The notes below the pieces were generated by a model, which did not search any database, was not told the DNA's origin, and worked only from the letters and a program-made list of their open reading frames with translations. The translations under genes and the position numbers were made by a program. A stretch of DNA of 64,000 bases from Rhizobium sp. PP-CC-3A-592. GTDB lineage: Bacteria > Pseudomonadota > Alphaproteobacteria > Rhizobiales > Rhizobiaceae. This document shows positions 34,317 to 43,860 of the stretch, piece after piece; the stretch's first letter is position 1, and each line of letters begins with the position of its first letter. The stretch covers positions 844,009 to 908,008 of the forward strand of contig NZ_QJSR01000001.1 of NCBI RefSeq assembly GCF_003217095.1. Reading direction: 5' to 3'.

Positions 34317-34456
34317 GCCCCTCACCCTAGCCCTCTCCCCGCCTGCGGGGAGAGGGGACGTGCCCTGCTTGGGGTTTCGATGGGAGGTGAAAGCGGTGCC
34401 TCGAGGTCCCTTCGCCCCGCGCGCGGGGAGAAGGTGGCGGCAGCCGGATGAGGGGC
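34317..34456. repeat. Dispersed inverted repeat (REP-like family), copy B
   Basis: It begins CCCCTCACCCTAGCCCTCTC and ends GGCGGCAGCCGGATGAGGGG, the reverse orientation of copy A (8911-9050). The inner palindromes CCCCGCCTGCGGGG and CCCCGCGCGCGGGG are kept. It sits between the converging DUF2093 and lpxK genes. Confidence 0.7.
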
Positions 34457-34489
34457 CGACGCAACCGCAAGCCGACGCAAGCACCCGCT

Positions 34490-35545
34490 TTACGATCCGC
34501 TCCGGCGCAGCAGCCGATGGCGGGCGGCGGACAGAGCGGCGTCGATCATCTTGTCGGGGGCTGCGGGATCGTCGAAGACGATCTCCACATTGATGACGCG
34601 GACTTCGCGCGCGAGTTCGGCCATGCGATCCCCGTGATGACCGGAACCGTGGCTGGCGTCGAGACGAACCCGATCCTTGGCAGTCGTCACCAGAAGCAGG
34701 CCGGATACGTCGGCATCGTCGAGCAGACCGGCGATCTCGTCGGCTTCCAGATGATGGTGATCCGGGAAATTGCGCGTCGTCACGATCTCCGCGCCGGTCT
34801 CGCGCACCGTCCGGTAGAACTTTTCAGGATCCGCGATCCCGGCGAAGGCGAGCACGCGCTGGCCGTTCAGCGAGCCGTCATCCTCGTGCACGATATCGGC
34901 CACGAAGACCGGCCGTCCGGCCCGCGCCGCGGTGCGGATGACCGGGTCGGCCGCCGTCTCCCGGCCGATCTTCAGGACGGCGGAGGCGTGGCGCAACTGG
35001 TGGCCGAGCGGCGCGCGCACCGGGCCCGCCGGCACGAGGCGGCCGTTGCCGATGCCGCGGCGGCTGTCGATGACGAGCAGCGCATAGTCGAACACGAGGC
35101 GCGCGCTCTGGAAACCGTCATCCATGATGATCAGATCGATGCCTTCCGCCACCAGCCGCTGCGCGCCTTCGACCCGCTTTCTCGATATGACCGTCGGTGC
35201 GGCGCGGGCCAGCAGCAGCGGCTCGTCGCCGACCTCCAGCGCCCGGTGATGGTGGGGATCGACCAGCGTGGTCACATCCAGCGATCCGCCATAGCCGCGG
35301 CTGAGAAAGCCGGGCTTCAGGCCGCGGCGGCTCGCGGCCCTGGCGATGGCGATCGCGGTCGGCGTCTTGCCGGCGCCACCGACGGTGAAGTTGCCGACGC
35401 AGATCACGGGAACGGGGGCGGCCCAGCGGCGGGCGCGGTCCATGCGGCGGCCGGCGATCCGCCCATAAACCCAGGCGACGGGGCTGAGCGCGCGCGCGGC
35501 CCAGCCGGGTTTTTCCCACCAGAAGGGCGGTGCTTCCGATGCCAT
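34490..35545 (-). CDS. lpxK: Tetraacyldisaccharide 4'-kinase
   Basis: LpxK adds the 4'-phosphate of lipid A on the inner face of the inner membrane. The P-loop is in [16 protein letters not shown], with a hydrophobic N-terminal segment that anchors it. [19 protein letters not shown] and IIMDDGFQ are family motifs. The length of 351 residues is normal. It overlaps the upstream HAD gene by one base (TGATG) and is the last gene of an envelope operon that also contains waaA. Confidence 0.95.
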   Translation of the reverse strand: MASEAPPFWWEKPGWAARALSPVAWVYGRIAGRRMDRARRWAAPVPVICVGNFTVGGAGKTPTAIAIARAASRRGLKPGFLSRGYGGSLDVTTLVDPHHHRALEVGDEPLLLARAAPTVISRKRVEGAQRLVAEGIDLIIMDDGFQSARLVFDYALLVIDSRRGIGNGRLVPAGPVRAPLGHQLRHASAVLKIGRETAADPVIRTAARAGRPVFVADIVHEDDGSLNGQRVLAFAGIADPEKFYRTVRETGAEIVTTRNFPDHHHLEADEIAGLLDDADVSGLLLVTTAKDRVRLDASHGSGHHGDRMAELAREVRVINVEIVFDDPAAPDKMIDAALSAARHRLLRRSGS

Positions 35546-36315
35546 CAGGAGGCCGCATCGTTCATCGGGAGGTCTTGGGTCGCCCCTGCGGCCGGGCGAT
35601 CCTCGAGCAGCGCCAGAAGCTCGGTGATGTCGGCAAGGCAGTGGTCGCTGGCGGCGGCAAGCGACTGGCGGGAGCCGGTGCCGGTGAGCACGGCGACGGT
35701 GAGGCCGGCGCCGGCATTCCGCCCCATGTGCATATCGTGATTGTTGTCGCCGACCACCACGACCTGATCCGGGATGAGGCCCGTCGTCGCGCAGAAGCCG
35801 TGGACCATGCCCGGCTCCGGCTTCACGCCGTAGCCGCTGTCATAGCCCGCGACATAGTCGAGGCATTCGGCAAAGCCGAAGCGTTCGGCCGTGCGGCGGA
35901 TGGAGGCCTCGTTGTCGCTGGAGGCGACGCCGAGCTTGTAGCCGCGTGTCCGCAATGTCGTAAACAGAGCGGAGAGATCCGTGACCGGGACGGCATAGGC
36001 GGCGGAGCGGGAAAAGAGGTCGTCGAGGGCCTCCGTCAATGCCGCGCGCGTCCACGGTGCGCCGGCCTCCACCATGCCTTGCGCGATCTCCGCCGTGTTG
36101 CCGGCCGCAAGCAGGCTGTCGGGGGCAACGAAACCGGTCTCAGGATCCATGCCGCCGGCGCGCAGCAACGTGGCACCGAGGTCCGCATCGTCGCGCGAGG
36201 CGATGCGGGCGACCTCGTAATTCACCGGCACCCAGCTTTTGGCATAGTCGAGCAGCGTGCCGTCCTTGTCGAAGAGGATGCCGGCGATCGGTATCGGAAG
36301 CGGTGCCTTGCTCAT
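35545..36315 (-). CDS. HAD family hydrolase (phosphatase-like)
   Basis: A 256-residue HAD superfamily protein of the class IA, phosphoglycolate-phosphatase-like type. Motif I is [11 protein letters not shown], motif [10 protein letters not shown], motif III Lys in [11 protein letters not shown], and motif [19 protein letters not shown] helical cap (about 25-90) is present. It stands between waaA and lpxK with tight spacing, so it may act on an envelope or lipid A-Kdo intermediate, but no substrate can be read from sequence. Confidence 0.88.
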   Translation of the reverse strand: MSKAPLPIPIAGILFDKDGTLLDYAKSWVPVNYEVARIASRDDADLGATLLRAGGMDPETGFVAPDSLLAAGNTAEIAQGMVEAGAPWTRAALTEALDDLFSRSAAYAVPVTDLSALFTTLRTRGYKLGVASSDNEASIRRTAERFGFAECLDYVAGYDSGYGVKPEPGMVHGFCATTGLIPDQVVVVGDNNHDMHMGRNAGAGLTVAVLTGTGSRQSLAAASDHCLADITELLALLEDRPAAGATQDLPMNDAAS

Positions 36316-36369
36316 CTCGACGGTCTCTTTGGGATTTGAAACGTGCAGTATGGCGCCTGCCGGACTGCG

Positions 36370-37683
36370 CTAGACATCGTCGCGCGGCAACAGGCGGGCC
36401 TTCACCGTCAGCGGGTTGATATAGGGCTCAAGCCCCCGGATCGTCGCCGACAGGGCGCCCCGCATCTCATGCACGGCCTCCTGCCCCGCCTCGATCATCT
36501 TGCGGCGCACCTCGTCATTGGTCAGCAGGTAGTGCACGCCCTTGGCCAGCATCTCGGTATCGCGCACGATCTTGGCGCTGCCGTTCTTGGCGAGCGTCTG
36601 GTAGGTCTCGCGGAAATTCTGGACGTTGCCGCCCGACAGGATGGCGCAGCCGAGCATGGCCGGCTCGATCGGGTTCTGCCCGCCCTCCCCGAACAGCGAC
36701 CGGCCGACGAAGGCGACATCGGTCAGGCGGAGATAGAGGCCCATTTCGCCGACGGTATCGCCGAGCAGGATATCGGTTTCCGGGGTGACGGGATCGTTGC
36801 GGGTGCGGCGCGCGACGGTCAGCCCCTTGGCGACCAGCATGGCCTCGATCGCGTCGCAGCGCTCGGGGTGCCGGGGCACGATGATGGTCAGAAGCGCGTT
36901 GCGCTCTTTCAGGGCCAGATGCACCGAACCGGCCGCGGCCTCCTCCCCTTCAAAGGTGGAGATCGCCGCCCAGGTCTTGCGGTTCTCGATCTGCTGTCGG
37001 TACTGGCGCAGCACGGCGTTATCGACCGGCGGCGCATCCGTATCGACCTTCAGATTGCCCGACACCATGACCGGCAGCGCGCCGAGCGCGCTGAACCGCT
37101 CGGCATCGGCCTCCGACTGCGCAATGACGAGCGCAAGGTTTTCGAAGATGGCGTCGGCAAGGTTCGGGCGCTTCTTCCAGCGGGCGAAGCTGCGGTCGGA
37201 CAGGCGGCCGTTGACGAGGATCTGCGGGATATGGCGCTTGCCAAGCTCCATGATGGTCATCGGCCAGATCTCGCTTTCGGCGATGATCGCAAGGTCCGGT
37301 TCCCAATAATCGAGGAAGCGGGAGACGGCCGGCTTGAAGTCGAGCGGCACATATTGGTGGGTGGCGATATCGCCCAGCCGCTCGGCGACGACCCGCGCCG
37401 AGGTGGTGGTGCCGCTGGTGAGCACGACGGCGATGCCGCGGCGGTGGATTTCCTTGATCAGCGGGATGACGGACATGGTCTCGCCGACGCTGGCCGCATG
37501 AAACCAGACCAGCGGCCCCTGCGGGCGGGCAGCACTCGGAAAGCCGTAGCGTTCCTGCCGGCGTGCGCGATCTTCCTTGCCGCGCGCGGCGCGCAAGGCA
37601 AGGTAGGACCAGACGAGCGGATAGACCGCGGTTCCGACCCAGCGATAGCCGGACAGGGCCGCGCGCGCGAGGAGGCGCGTCAT
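36370..37683 (-). CDS. waaA: 3-deoxy-D-manno-octulosonic acid (Kdo) transferase
   Basis: WaaA transfers Kdo residues from CMP-Kdo to lipid IVA at the inner membrane. The 437-residue GT30 protein begins with the usual membrane anchor (YRWVGTAVYPLVWSYLALR), followed by RYG, the catalytic Glu segment FHAASVGE, AESEIWP and VGRSLFGEGGQNPIEPA near the end. It lies 54 bases ahead of the HAD gene. Co-location with lpxK fits coordinated synthesis of the lipopolysaccharide core. Confidence 0.95.
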   Translation of the reverse strand: MTRLLARAALSGYRWVGTAVYPLVWSYLALRAARGKEDRARRQERYGFPSAARPQGPLVWFHAASVGETMSVIPLIKEIHRRGIAVVLTSGTTTSARVVAERLGDIATHQYVPLDFKPAVSRFLDYWEPDLAIIAESEIWPMTIMELGKRHIPQILVNGRLSDRSFARWKKRPNLADAIFENLALVIAQSEADAERFSALGALPVMVSGNLKVDTDAPPVDNAVLRQYRQQIENRKTWAAISTFEGEEAAAGSVHLALKERNALLTIIVPRHPERCDAIEAMLVAKGLTVARRTRNDPVTPETDILLGDTVGEMGLYLRLTDVAFVGRSLFGEGGQNPIEPAMLGCAILSGGNVQNFRETYQTLAKNGSAKIVRDTEMLAKGVHYLLTNDEVRRKMIEAGQEAVHEMRGALSATIRGLEPYINPLTVKARLLPRDDV

Positions 37684-37774
37684 CTGGCGCTCCCCGCGCG
37701 CGCCCTGCCTGGCATGACGCTACGGGCAAGACGCGATGGCCCGGACACGCGCATGCCGCATCCGCCCAAGTTCA

Positions 37775-38002
37775 TCAGAGCTGGCCCGGATCGAGCAGGC
37801 GGTGCATGTGGACGATGAAGTAGCGCATATGGGCGTTGTCGACCGTCGCCTGCGCCTTGCCGCGCCAGGCGTGCAGCGCGCTCTCGTAGTCCGGGAAGAT
37901 GCCGACCACATCCAGCTTGTCGAGATCGCGGAACTCGACGTCCTTGAGGGTCTTCAGTTCACCACCGAAGACCATGTGCAGCAGCTGCTTCTTTTCCGTC
38001 AT
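37775..38002 (-). CDS. DUF4170 family protein
   Basis: A 75-residue protein of the DUF4170 family, seen in alphaproteobacteria. LLHMVFGGELKTL, VVGIFPDYESALHAWRGKAQATVDNAHMRYFIVHMHRLLDP covers the whole domain; each piece is typical. No function is known. It lies between cysQ and waaA on the same strand and is probably part of the same transcript, so a link to the envelope or to sulfur/phosphate metabolism is possible but unproven. Confidence 0.88.
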   Translation of the reverse strand: MTEKKQLLHMVFGGELKTLKDVEFRDLDKLDVVGIFPDYESALHAWRGKAQATVDNAHMRYFIVHMHRLLDPGQL

Positions 38003-38080
38003 TTTCGCCTCTTTTCGTCAGTTTTCGTCGTCTTATCGTGCTGTTTTCGACTGGTGATGTGCGGCATCCAGCCGGAAAGG

Positions 38081-38896
38081 TCAATGCCCGTGCAGGCCGG
38101 CCGAAGCGTCCAGCAGCGCCGGCAGAGCGGGCAGCGCCGCCGCGCACAAAACGTCGTGGCGCACGCTGGGGCGGTTGTAGGTCAGGGGCTCGCCGTCGAG
38201 ACCGGTGAGCACGCCGCCCGCCTGCTGCAGGATCAGATCGGCGGCGGCGAGATCCCAGTCATGGGCGTTCTTCTTCACCACCGTGCCGTCGATCTGACCA
38301 TCGGCGATCATCGCGATGCGATAGGCGAGCGAAGGAACGTGGGAAACGCGCGCGACATCCTTGCCGTAGCCGGCTTTCAGCTTCGGCAGGAGGTCCTCGG
38401 CAATGGCGAACCGCAGCGACTGGCCCGCGACCGGCTTGGCAACATGGATGGTGACGCCGTTGCGCCGGGCTTCCGCGCCGTGCCTTGCCTGATAGAGTTC
38501 GATGAGGGCCGGCGCGTAGAGCACGCCGGCGACCGGGCGGCCCTTGTGGACGACGGCGACGCTGACGCACCAGACGTCCTTGCCGGCGATGAAGCCGCGC
38601 GTGCCATCGATCGGATCGACCACGAACACCGTGTCGCAGCCAAGCCGCGCCTCGTCGTCGTCCGTCTCCTCCGACAGCCAGCCGTAATTGGGACGGGCCG
38701 AGAGCAGGCGCTCCTTGAGGATGTCGTTTGCCGCGTAATCCGCCTCGCTGACCGGCGAGCGGTCCTCGTTCTTGTAGCGGAATTCGGGGTTCTTGCGGAA
38801 ATAGGTCAAGGCCTTCTCGCCGGCGGCCATCGCTGCCGTGGTGATCAGGTCCAGATCCCTGGTCCACTGATCCGGCGGGTGATGGTCGGCGCTCAT
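38081..38896 (-). CDS. cysQ: 3'(2'),5'-bisphosphate nucleotidase / inositol monophosphatase family (CysQ-like)
   Basis: A 271-residue phosphatase of the lithium-sensitive family. The metal-binding motif DPIDGTRGF (with the preceding FVV strand) and the C-terminal DWDLAAADLILQQAGG are diagnostic, and SEETDDDEARL provides the acidic ligands. CysQ recycles adenosine 3',5'-bisphosphate made during sulfate assimilation, while close relatives act on inositol or fructose phosphates. The order pmbA-cysQ-DUF4170-waaA is one I recall from Rhizobiales. ATG 38896 has GGAAAG upstream; a longer frame is not supported. Confidence 0.88.
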   Translation of the reverse strand: MSADHHPPDQWTRDLDLITTAAMAAGEKALTYFRKNPEFRYKNEDRSPVSEADYAANDILKERLLSARPNYGWLSEETDDDEARLGCDTVFVVDPIDGTRGFIAGKDVWCVSVAVVHKGRPVAGVLYAPALIELYQARHGAEARRNGVTIHVAKPVAGQSLRFAIAEDLLPKLKAGYGKDVARVSHVPSLAYRIAMIADGQIDGTVVKKNAHDWDLAAADLILQQAGGVLTGLDGEPLTYNRPSVRHDVLCAAALPALPALLDASAGLHGH

Positions 38897-39043
38897 GGGC
38901 TTCCTTTCCGTATGGTCGTGCGGTGCGTCACAGCACGCTTCAGGCAACGTCCGCGTCAGACAGGCGAAGTGCGGCCAAAACATGGTGGCCGCTCCGTCAT
39001 CCCAGCCTTTCGGTTTTCGCCGAAGCTGCCGTCAGGCCGGTCT

Positions 39044-40390
39044 TTATTTTCCGGCGAGCGTCATGCCTTCCACGGCGATCGTCGGCGCGGCGACCGAGTA
39101 GCTGCGGTCGATGTCGTTTGCGAGCGTTAGGGCCATGAACATCTGCTTCAGGTTGGAGGCGATGGTGACCTCGGAGACGGGAAAAGCGATCTCGCCGTTT
39201 TCGATCCAGTAGCCGGAGGCACCACGGGAATATTCGCCCGTCAGCATGTTGACGCCATGGCCGATCAGCTCGGTGACGTAGAAGCCGGTGCCGACGCTGC
39301 GGATCAGATCCTCGCGCGAAATGTCGCCCGGTTCCAACGCGAAATTGGTGGAGGACGGATTGACCGCCGTGCCGCTGCGCGCGCCGCGACCGTTGGTTTC
39401 AAGGCCGAGTTCCCGCGCCGTGGCGGTGGAGAGGAACCAGTTCCGCAAGATCCCATCCTCGATCATGGTCATCTTCTGCCCGGTCACGCCTTCGCCATCG
39501 AAGGGCCGGGAGCCGGAGCCGCGCACGATCAGCGGGTCATCCGTCAGGTTGACGCCGGCTTTGAGGATGCGCTCGCCCATCTTGTCCTTGAGGAACGTCG
39601 TCTTGCGGGCGACGGAGGCGCCGTTGATGGCGCCGGCGATGTGGCCGGCAAAGCCGCGGGAGACGCGCGGATCGAAGACGACGGTGACGTTCTTCTGCGT
39701 ATCGACCTGGCGCGGATTGACGCGGGCGGCGGCGCGCTCGCCGGCATGGCGGCCGATATCGGCGGCACCGCGCAGGTCGGACAGGAAGAGCGCACTGTCG
39801 AAATCGTAGTCGCGCTCCATCTTCGTGCCCTCGCCGGCAATGGCGCTGACGGAAAGGCTGAAGCGGGTGCCCATATAGGCGCCGGAAAAGCCGTTGGACG
39901 TGACGAGCACGAGGCCGCCCATGCCGGTGGAGCCACCGGCACCGCTGGTCTTGGTAACGCCGGGCACGGCAAGCGCCGCGGCCTCCGCCTCGAGCGCGCG
40001 TTCGGTCAGCTCTTCGGTGGAAATCTCGCTGGAATCGAACAGGTCGAGATCGGGGAAATCGCGGGCGATGCGGGTTTCGTCGGCGAGCGTCGCGTAAGGG
40101 TCTTCCGGAGAGGCCTTGGCCATGGCGACGGCACGCTCGGCCAGCACCTTCAGGTCGAAGCCCGGATTGGCGGAAACGCTGGCGACGCGACGGCCGACGA
40201 AGACCCGGAGCGAAAAGTCGTCGCTCTCGGAACTGTCGGTCGCCTCGACCTTGCCGAGGCGTACAGACACGGAGCGCGAGCGGCCCCGGAGCACGACGGC
40301 GTCGGCCTGATCGGCTCCCGCCTTTCTCGCAAGGTCCACGAGCTCTGCGGCCCGCGTTTCGAGTGCGGCGGAATCAATCGTCTGGGGCAT
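39044..40390 (-). CDS. pmbA: TldD/PmbA family metalloprotease subunit
   Basis: The 448-residue protein matches PmbA (TldE), the non-zinc partner of the TldD/TldE protease, which trims peptides such as microcins and antitoxins in E. coli. The family segments are complete, for example the C-terminal RGASGYWIENGEIAFPVSEVTIASNL and GSRPFDGEGVTGQ. It lacks the HEXXH zinc motif, as expected for TldE. TldD is not in the window. The ATG at 40390 is 8 bases from AAAGG; another in-frame ATG at 40405 is less favoured. The gene stands at the head of the envelope operon. Confidence 0.93.
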   Translation of the reverse strand: MPQTIDSAALETRAAELVDLARKAGADQADAVVLRGRSRSVSVRLGKVEATDSSESDDFSLRVFVGRRVASVSANPGFDLKVLAERAVAMAKASPEDPYATLADETRIARDFPDLDLFDSSEISTEELTERALEAEAAALAVPGVTKTSGAGGSTGMGGLVLVTSNGFSGAYMGTRFSLSVSAIAGEGTKMERDYDFDSALFLSDLRGAADIGRHAGERAAARVNPRQVDTQKNVTVVFDPRVSRGFAGHIAGAINGASVARKTTFLKDKMGERILKAGVNLTDDPLIVRGSGSRPFDGEGVTGQKMTMIEDGILRNWFLSTATARELGLETNGRGARSGTAVNPSSTNFALEPGDISREDLIRSVGTGFYVTELIGHGVNMLTGEYSRGASGYWIENGEIAFPVSEVTIASNLKQMFMALTLANDIDRSYSVAAPTIAVEGMTLAGK

Positions 40391-40560
40391 GAATTGGCCT
40401 TTCATTCCCGTCCCATTTATTGTGCACTGGCCCGGGCATCAAGGGCGTGGCACGATTCTCCCGGAACACGCGCCTTATTTCCGTCTTGCCACCCGGCAAG
40501 AAGGCGGGTGGGGCCCGGTGGGTCCGGCACGAAACGGCAAAGCCACAGGAAACCGTCACG

Positions 40561-42393
40561 ATGTCGACAACGCCCGTCATGACCTCCCAGGCGCTTTTGC
40601 TGCTCGGCGGCGCCGTCGTGGCCGCGCCGATCTTCAAGAAACTCGGGCTCGGCACCGTGCTCGGCTATCTCGCGGCCGGCGTCATCATCGGCCCGGTGTT
40701 CCACCAGATCACGGATGGGGAAGCGATCCTCGGTTTTGCCGAGCTCGGCGTCGTTTTCCTGCTGTTCGTGATCGGACTGGAGCTGAAGATGTCGCGGCTC
40801 TGGGCCATGCGGCGCGATATCTTCGGGCTGGGGTCCGCCCAGGTGCTCGTCACCGGCGGGCTGCTCTCCGCCATCGTCTACGAACTCGGTCTTCTCGACG
40901 CTGCCGGCAGCCTCATCACCGGCTTCGGCCTTGCTCTGTCCTCCACCGCGTTCGCGCTGCAGATCCTCGACGAGAAGGGCGACACCAATACGCGCTACGG
41001 CCAGCGCGCCTTCTCCATTCTCCTGCTGCAGGATCTCGCGATCGTGCCGCTGCTGGCGCTGATCCCGCTGATCGCGCTGCAGGCGCCGGAGGATACGACG
41101 CCACCGATCGAGGATTTCTCGGTCGCCGTCGGCGCGATCCTCGTGATGGTGCTGGCCGGGCGATACCTGATCAATCCGCTCTTCCGGATCCTCGCGCGCA
41201 CCGGTGCGCGCGAAATCATGATCGCCGCCGCGCTGCTGATCGTGCTTGGAGCGGCCACCCTGATGCAGATGGCGCAGCTTTCCATGGCCATGGGTGCGTT
41301 TCTGGCCGGCGTGCTGCTGGCGGAATCAAGCTATCGCCATGAGCTGGAAGCCGACATCGAGCCGTTTCGCGGCCTGCTGCTGGCGCTGTTCTTCATGGCC
41401 GTTGGGCTGTCGCTGCAGATCGACGTGATCTTTTCCAACTGGCTCACGGTGCTGATCGCCGTTCCCATGCTGGTGGTCATCAAGGCGGTGACGCTCTATG
41501 CCGTCTGCCGGCTGTTCGGCTCGGCCCATAACGAGGCGGTGCGCATCGCGCTTCTGCTGCCGCAGGGCGGCGAGTTTGGTTTCGTGCTCTTCAGCGCGGC
41601 GGCTGCCGCGGGCGTGTTTCCGGCCGCGACCGGTTCGCTGCTCGTCGTGATCGTCACGCTCTCCATGGCGCTGACGCCGGCCGCCTCCGCCTTGTCGCGC
41701 TTTCTCGTGCGGGACGAGGAGGAAGAGGCGGAGGACGACATGGAGGAGGATTTCGAGGGGGCGGGCGCCGATGTGCTGATGATCGGCTTCTCGCGCTTCG
41801 GGCAGATCGCCGCACAGATTTTGCTGGCCGGCGGACGCGACGTCACCATCATCGACCATTCCGCCGCGCGCGTGGAACAGGCCGCGACCTTCGGCTTCCG
41901 CATCTATTTCGGCGACGGCACACGGCTCGACGTGCTGCGCGCCGCCGGCATCGAGCGGGCGAAGATCGTGGCGATCTGTACGCACCGGAAGGAGACGACC
42001 GACCGGATCGTCGATCTCGTCCAGTCGGAATTCCCCAATGCCCGCATCTTCGCGCGCTCCTACGACCGCCAGCATACGCTGCAATTGCGGGCGCGCGGCG
42101 TGGACTACGAACTGCGGGAAACGCTGGAATCCGGACTGCTCTTCGGCCAGCGCACGCTGGAGGAGCTTGGCGTTACCGACGCGCAGGCGATCGCGATCAC
42201 CACCGACATCCGCCGGCGCGACGAGGCGCGGCTGGAGGTGCAGGCCGTGGACGGGCTGGCGGCCGGCCGCGACATGCTGCATTTCCGGCCCGTGAAGCCC
42301 GAGCCGCTGATGAAGCCGAAGCGGGAGCCGGTCGCCCCGCTGGGGCCGGACGAGGAGATCGCCGAGGCCGGGAGGACGCAGGTGGTGAAGTAG
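40561..42393 (+). CDS. Kef-type monovalent cation:proton antiporter (CPA2) with TrkA-N domain
   Basis: A 610-residue inner membrane protein with 12-13 membrane helices of the Na/H exchanger fold (about 5-390) and a cytosolic RCK/TrkA-N domain (about 405-560, opening DVLMIGFSRFGQIAAQ). The helix motif GELGVVFLLFVIGLEL (here AELGVV...) and SSTAFALQIL are typical of KefB/KefC. The Kef proteins release K+ during electrophile stress under glutathione control. A run of acidic residues (EEEEAEDDMEED) joins the two parts. ATG 40561 follows AGGAAAC. It is divergent from pmbA. Whether it exports K+ or Na+ is not decided by sequence. Confidence 0.9.
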   Translation: MSTTPVMTSQALLLLGGAVVAAPIFKKLGLGTVLGYLAAGVIIGPVFHQITDGEAILGFAELGVVFLLFVIGLELKMSRLWAMRRDIFGLGSAQVLVTGGLLSAIVYELGLLDAAGSLITGFGLALSSTAFALQILDEKGDTNTRYGQRAFSILLLQDLAIVPLLALIPLIALQAPEDTTPPIEDFSVAVGAILVMVLAGRYLINPLFRILARTGAREIMIAAALLIVLGAATLMQMAQLSMAMGAFLAGVLLAESSYRHELEADIEPFRGLLLALFFMAVGLSLQIDVIFSNWLTVLIAVPMLVVIKAVTLYAVCRLFGSAHNEAVRIALLLPQGGEFGFVLFSAAAAAGVFPAATGSLLVVIVTLSMALTPAASALSRFLVRDEEEEAEDDMEEDFEGAGADVLMIGFSRFGQIAAQILLAGGRDVTIIDHSAARVEQAATFGFRIYFGDGTRLDVLRAAGIERAKIVAICTHRKETTDRIVDLVQSEFPNARIFARSYDRQHTLQLRARGVDYELRETLESGLLFGQRTLEELGVTDAQAIAITTDIRRRDEARLEVQAVDGLAAGRDMLHFRPVKPEPLMKPKREPVAPLGPDEEIAEAGRTQVVK

Positions 42394-42416
42394 CGGCTGC
42401 GTTCCCTTCGAATGAC

Positions 42417-43283
42417 CTACCGTGAGAGAAGCTTGTTGAGCGCGGCCTTCACCTCGTCCTTCACGCCGGCGCTGACCGTCAGCACCTCCTGCGCGCGCAG
42501 GAAATCCATGACGCGGAAGCGTCCGACATCCGGGCGCACCAGAAGATCGGGCGCATGGGCCTTCATCTTCATAGCCGTGATCGTCTGCATCATCAGCTGG
42601 CTCGCACCGAACATCGCGTCCATCCGCGTCGGCAGGGTCGTGCCGTCCCCCTCCGGGCCGCCGACGACATCGACGGCCAGCACGATATCGGTGAGACCTT
42701 CGAGATGATCGAAGGGAACCGGATTGACGAAGCCGCCGTCGATCATGACCCGCGCGCCGAGCCGCACCGGCTGGAACATGCCGGGAATGGCGGCGGACGC
42801 GGCGATGGCGCCGCGCAGGTCGCCCGCCTCCAGCACCGTTTCGCACTGCGCGTAATAGTCGGTGGCGATGACCTTCAGGGGAATGGACAGCGCTTCGAAC
42901 GTGTCCGGAATGGCTTCCGGCAGGAAGGCGGAGAGCACGCGTTCGAGATTGAACGGGCCGAAGCGCAGGCTGCCGCCGATGGCCTGCAAGGTCGAGGGAC
43001 GCAGCCGCCAGAGGCGGTTGGCGATCTCCTTGCGCCGGCCGACCGTGGAGAGCGCGAAGTCGCGGATGTCGCTGCCGCGCATGCCGGCCGCCATGCCGGC
43101 GCCCATGATGGCGCCGATCGAGGTGCCGGCGATCACGCGCGGGCGGATTCCGAGGTCGTCCAGCGCTTCGATGACATGGATATGGGCGAGACCGCGGGCA
43201 CCGCCACCGCCCAGTGCCAAGGCCACCGATGGGGCGACGGATGGGCCGCTCGATGCTGTGCTGGCGGACGTCATCTCCGACAT
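42417..43283 (-). CDS. Patatin-like phospholipase (RssA type)
   Basis: A 288-residue patatin-like acyl hydrolase with the catalytic dyad: Ser in the nucleophile elbow GTSIG and Asp in MIDGGFVNPVP. The oxyanion loop ALGGGGARGLAH is complete. It belongs to the cytosolic RssA/YchK type with no signal peptide. Likely substrates are membrane phospholipids or lysophospholipids. It starts 7 bases after rsmD and is probably the last gene of the rluB-rsmD operon. Confidence 0.9.
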   Translation of the reverse strand: MSEMTSASTASSGPSVAPSVALALGGGGARGLAHIHVIEALDDLGIRPRVIAGTSIGAIMGAGMAAGMRGSDIRDFALSTVGRRKEIANRLWRLRPSTLQAIGGSLRFGPFNLERVLSAFLPEAIPDTFEALSIPLKVIATDYYAQCETVLEAGDLRGAIAASAAIPGMFQPVRLGARVMIDGGFVNPVPFDHLEGLTDIVLAVDVVGGPEGDGTTLPTRMDAMFGASQLMMQTITAMKMKAHAPDLLVRPDVGRFRVMDFLRAQEVLTVSAGVKDEVKAALNKLLSR

Positions 43284-43290
43284 CGCCAGG

Positions 43291-43854
43291 TCAGCCGCGC
43301 TTGCGGAAGCGATAGAAATGCATGCGGGTGTCGCCGAACTGGCGGATGTCGAGCGTCTCGAAATCGGGGCCCGCCATCGGCGCCACGTCGGCGCGCTCTT
43401 CGAGGATCACGAGCGCATCGGGCAGGATCCAGCCGCCGGCCGAGGCCGCGGCCAGCGCCCGCTCGCCGAGACCCTTACCATAGGGCGGATCGGCGAAGAC
43501 GAGGTGGAAGGGCTCGACGGTGCCGACGGTGCCGAGATCGGTCGCGTCGCGCCGGAAGATCCTGGCGCGACCGGTGAGGCCCAGCGTCTCGATATTGGTG
43601 CGCAGCAGGCCCCGGCCCTCCGCGCTGTTTTCGACGAACAGCGCCTGCCGGCAACCGCGCGACAGGGCTTCGAGACCGACGGCACCGGTTCCGGCGAAAA
43701 GGTCGAGGATGCGGGTCTCCTCCAGCCGGTCGGGATAGGCGTGGCTGAGGATGTTGAACAGGCTTTCGCGCGTTCTGTCGGATGTCGGCCGGATGTCGGC
43801 CGTTGCCGGGCTCGCGAGAGCCCGGCCGCGAAATTCTCCGCCGACGATGCGCAC
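43291..43854 (-). CDS. rsmD: 16S rRNA (guanine(966)-N2)-methyltransferase
   Basis: RsmD methylates G966 of 16S rRNA. The 187-residue protein opens with the typical RIVGGEFRGRAL and RPTSDRTRESLFNIL, has the SAM-binding LDLFAGTGAVGLEALSRG, and the catalytic FADPPYG motif. It is encoded 6 bases after rluB and 7 bases before the patatin gene, so rRNA modification genes are grouped on this transcript. Confidence 0.95.
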   Translation of the reverse strand: MRIVGGEFRGRALASPATADIRPTSDRTRESLFNILSHAYPDRLEETRILDLFAGTGAVGLEALSRGCRQALFVENSAEGRGLLRTNIETLGLTGRARIFRRDATDLGTVGTVEPFHLVFADPPYGKGLGERALAAASAGGWILPDALVILEERADVAPMAGPDFETLDIRQFGDTRMHFYRFRKRG

Positions 43855-43860
43855 CGGGTG

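Noticed and set aside
40444..40470. GGAAC with TT 18 bases further on, upstream of the Kef-type antiporter
   Set aside because: It meets only the loose RpoE2 pattern and lacks the CGTT element seen at the two accepted sites.
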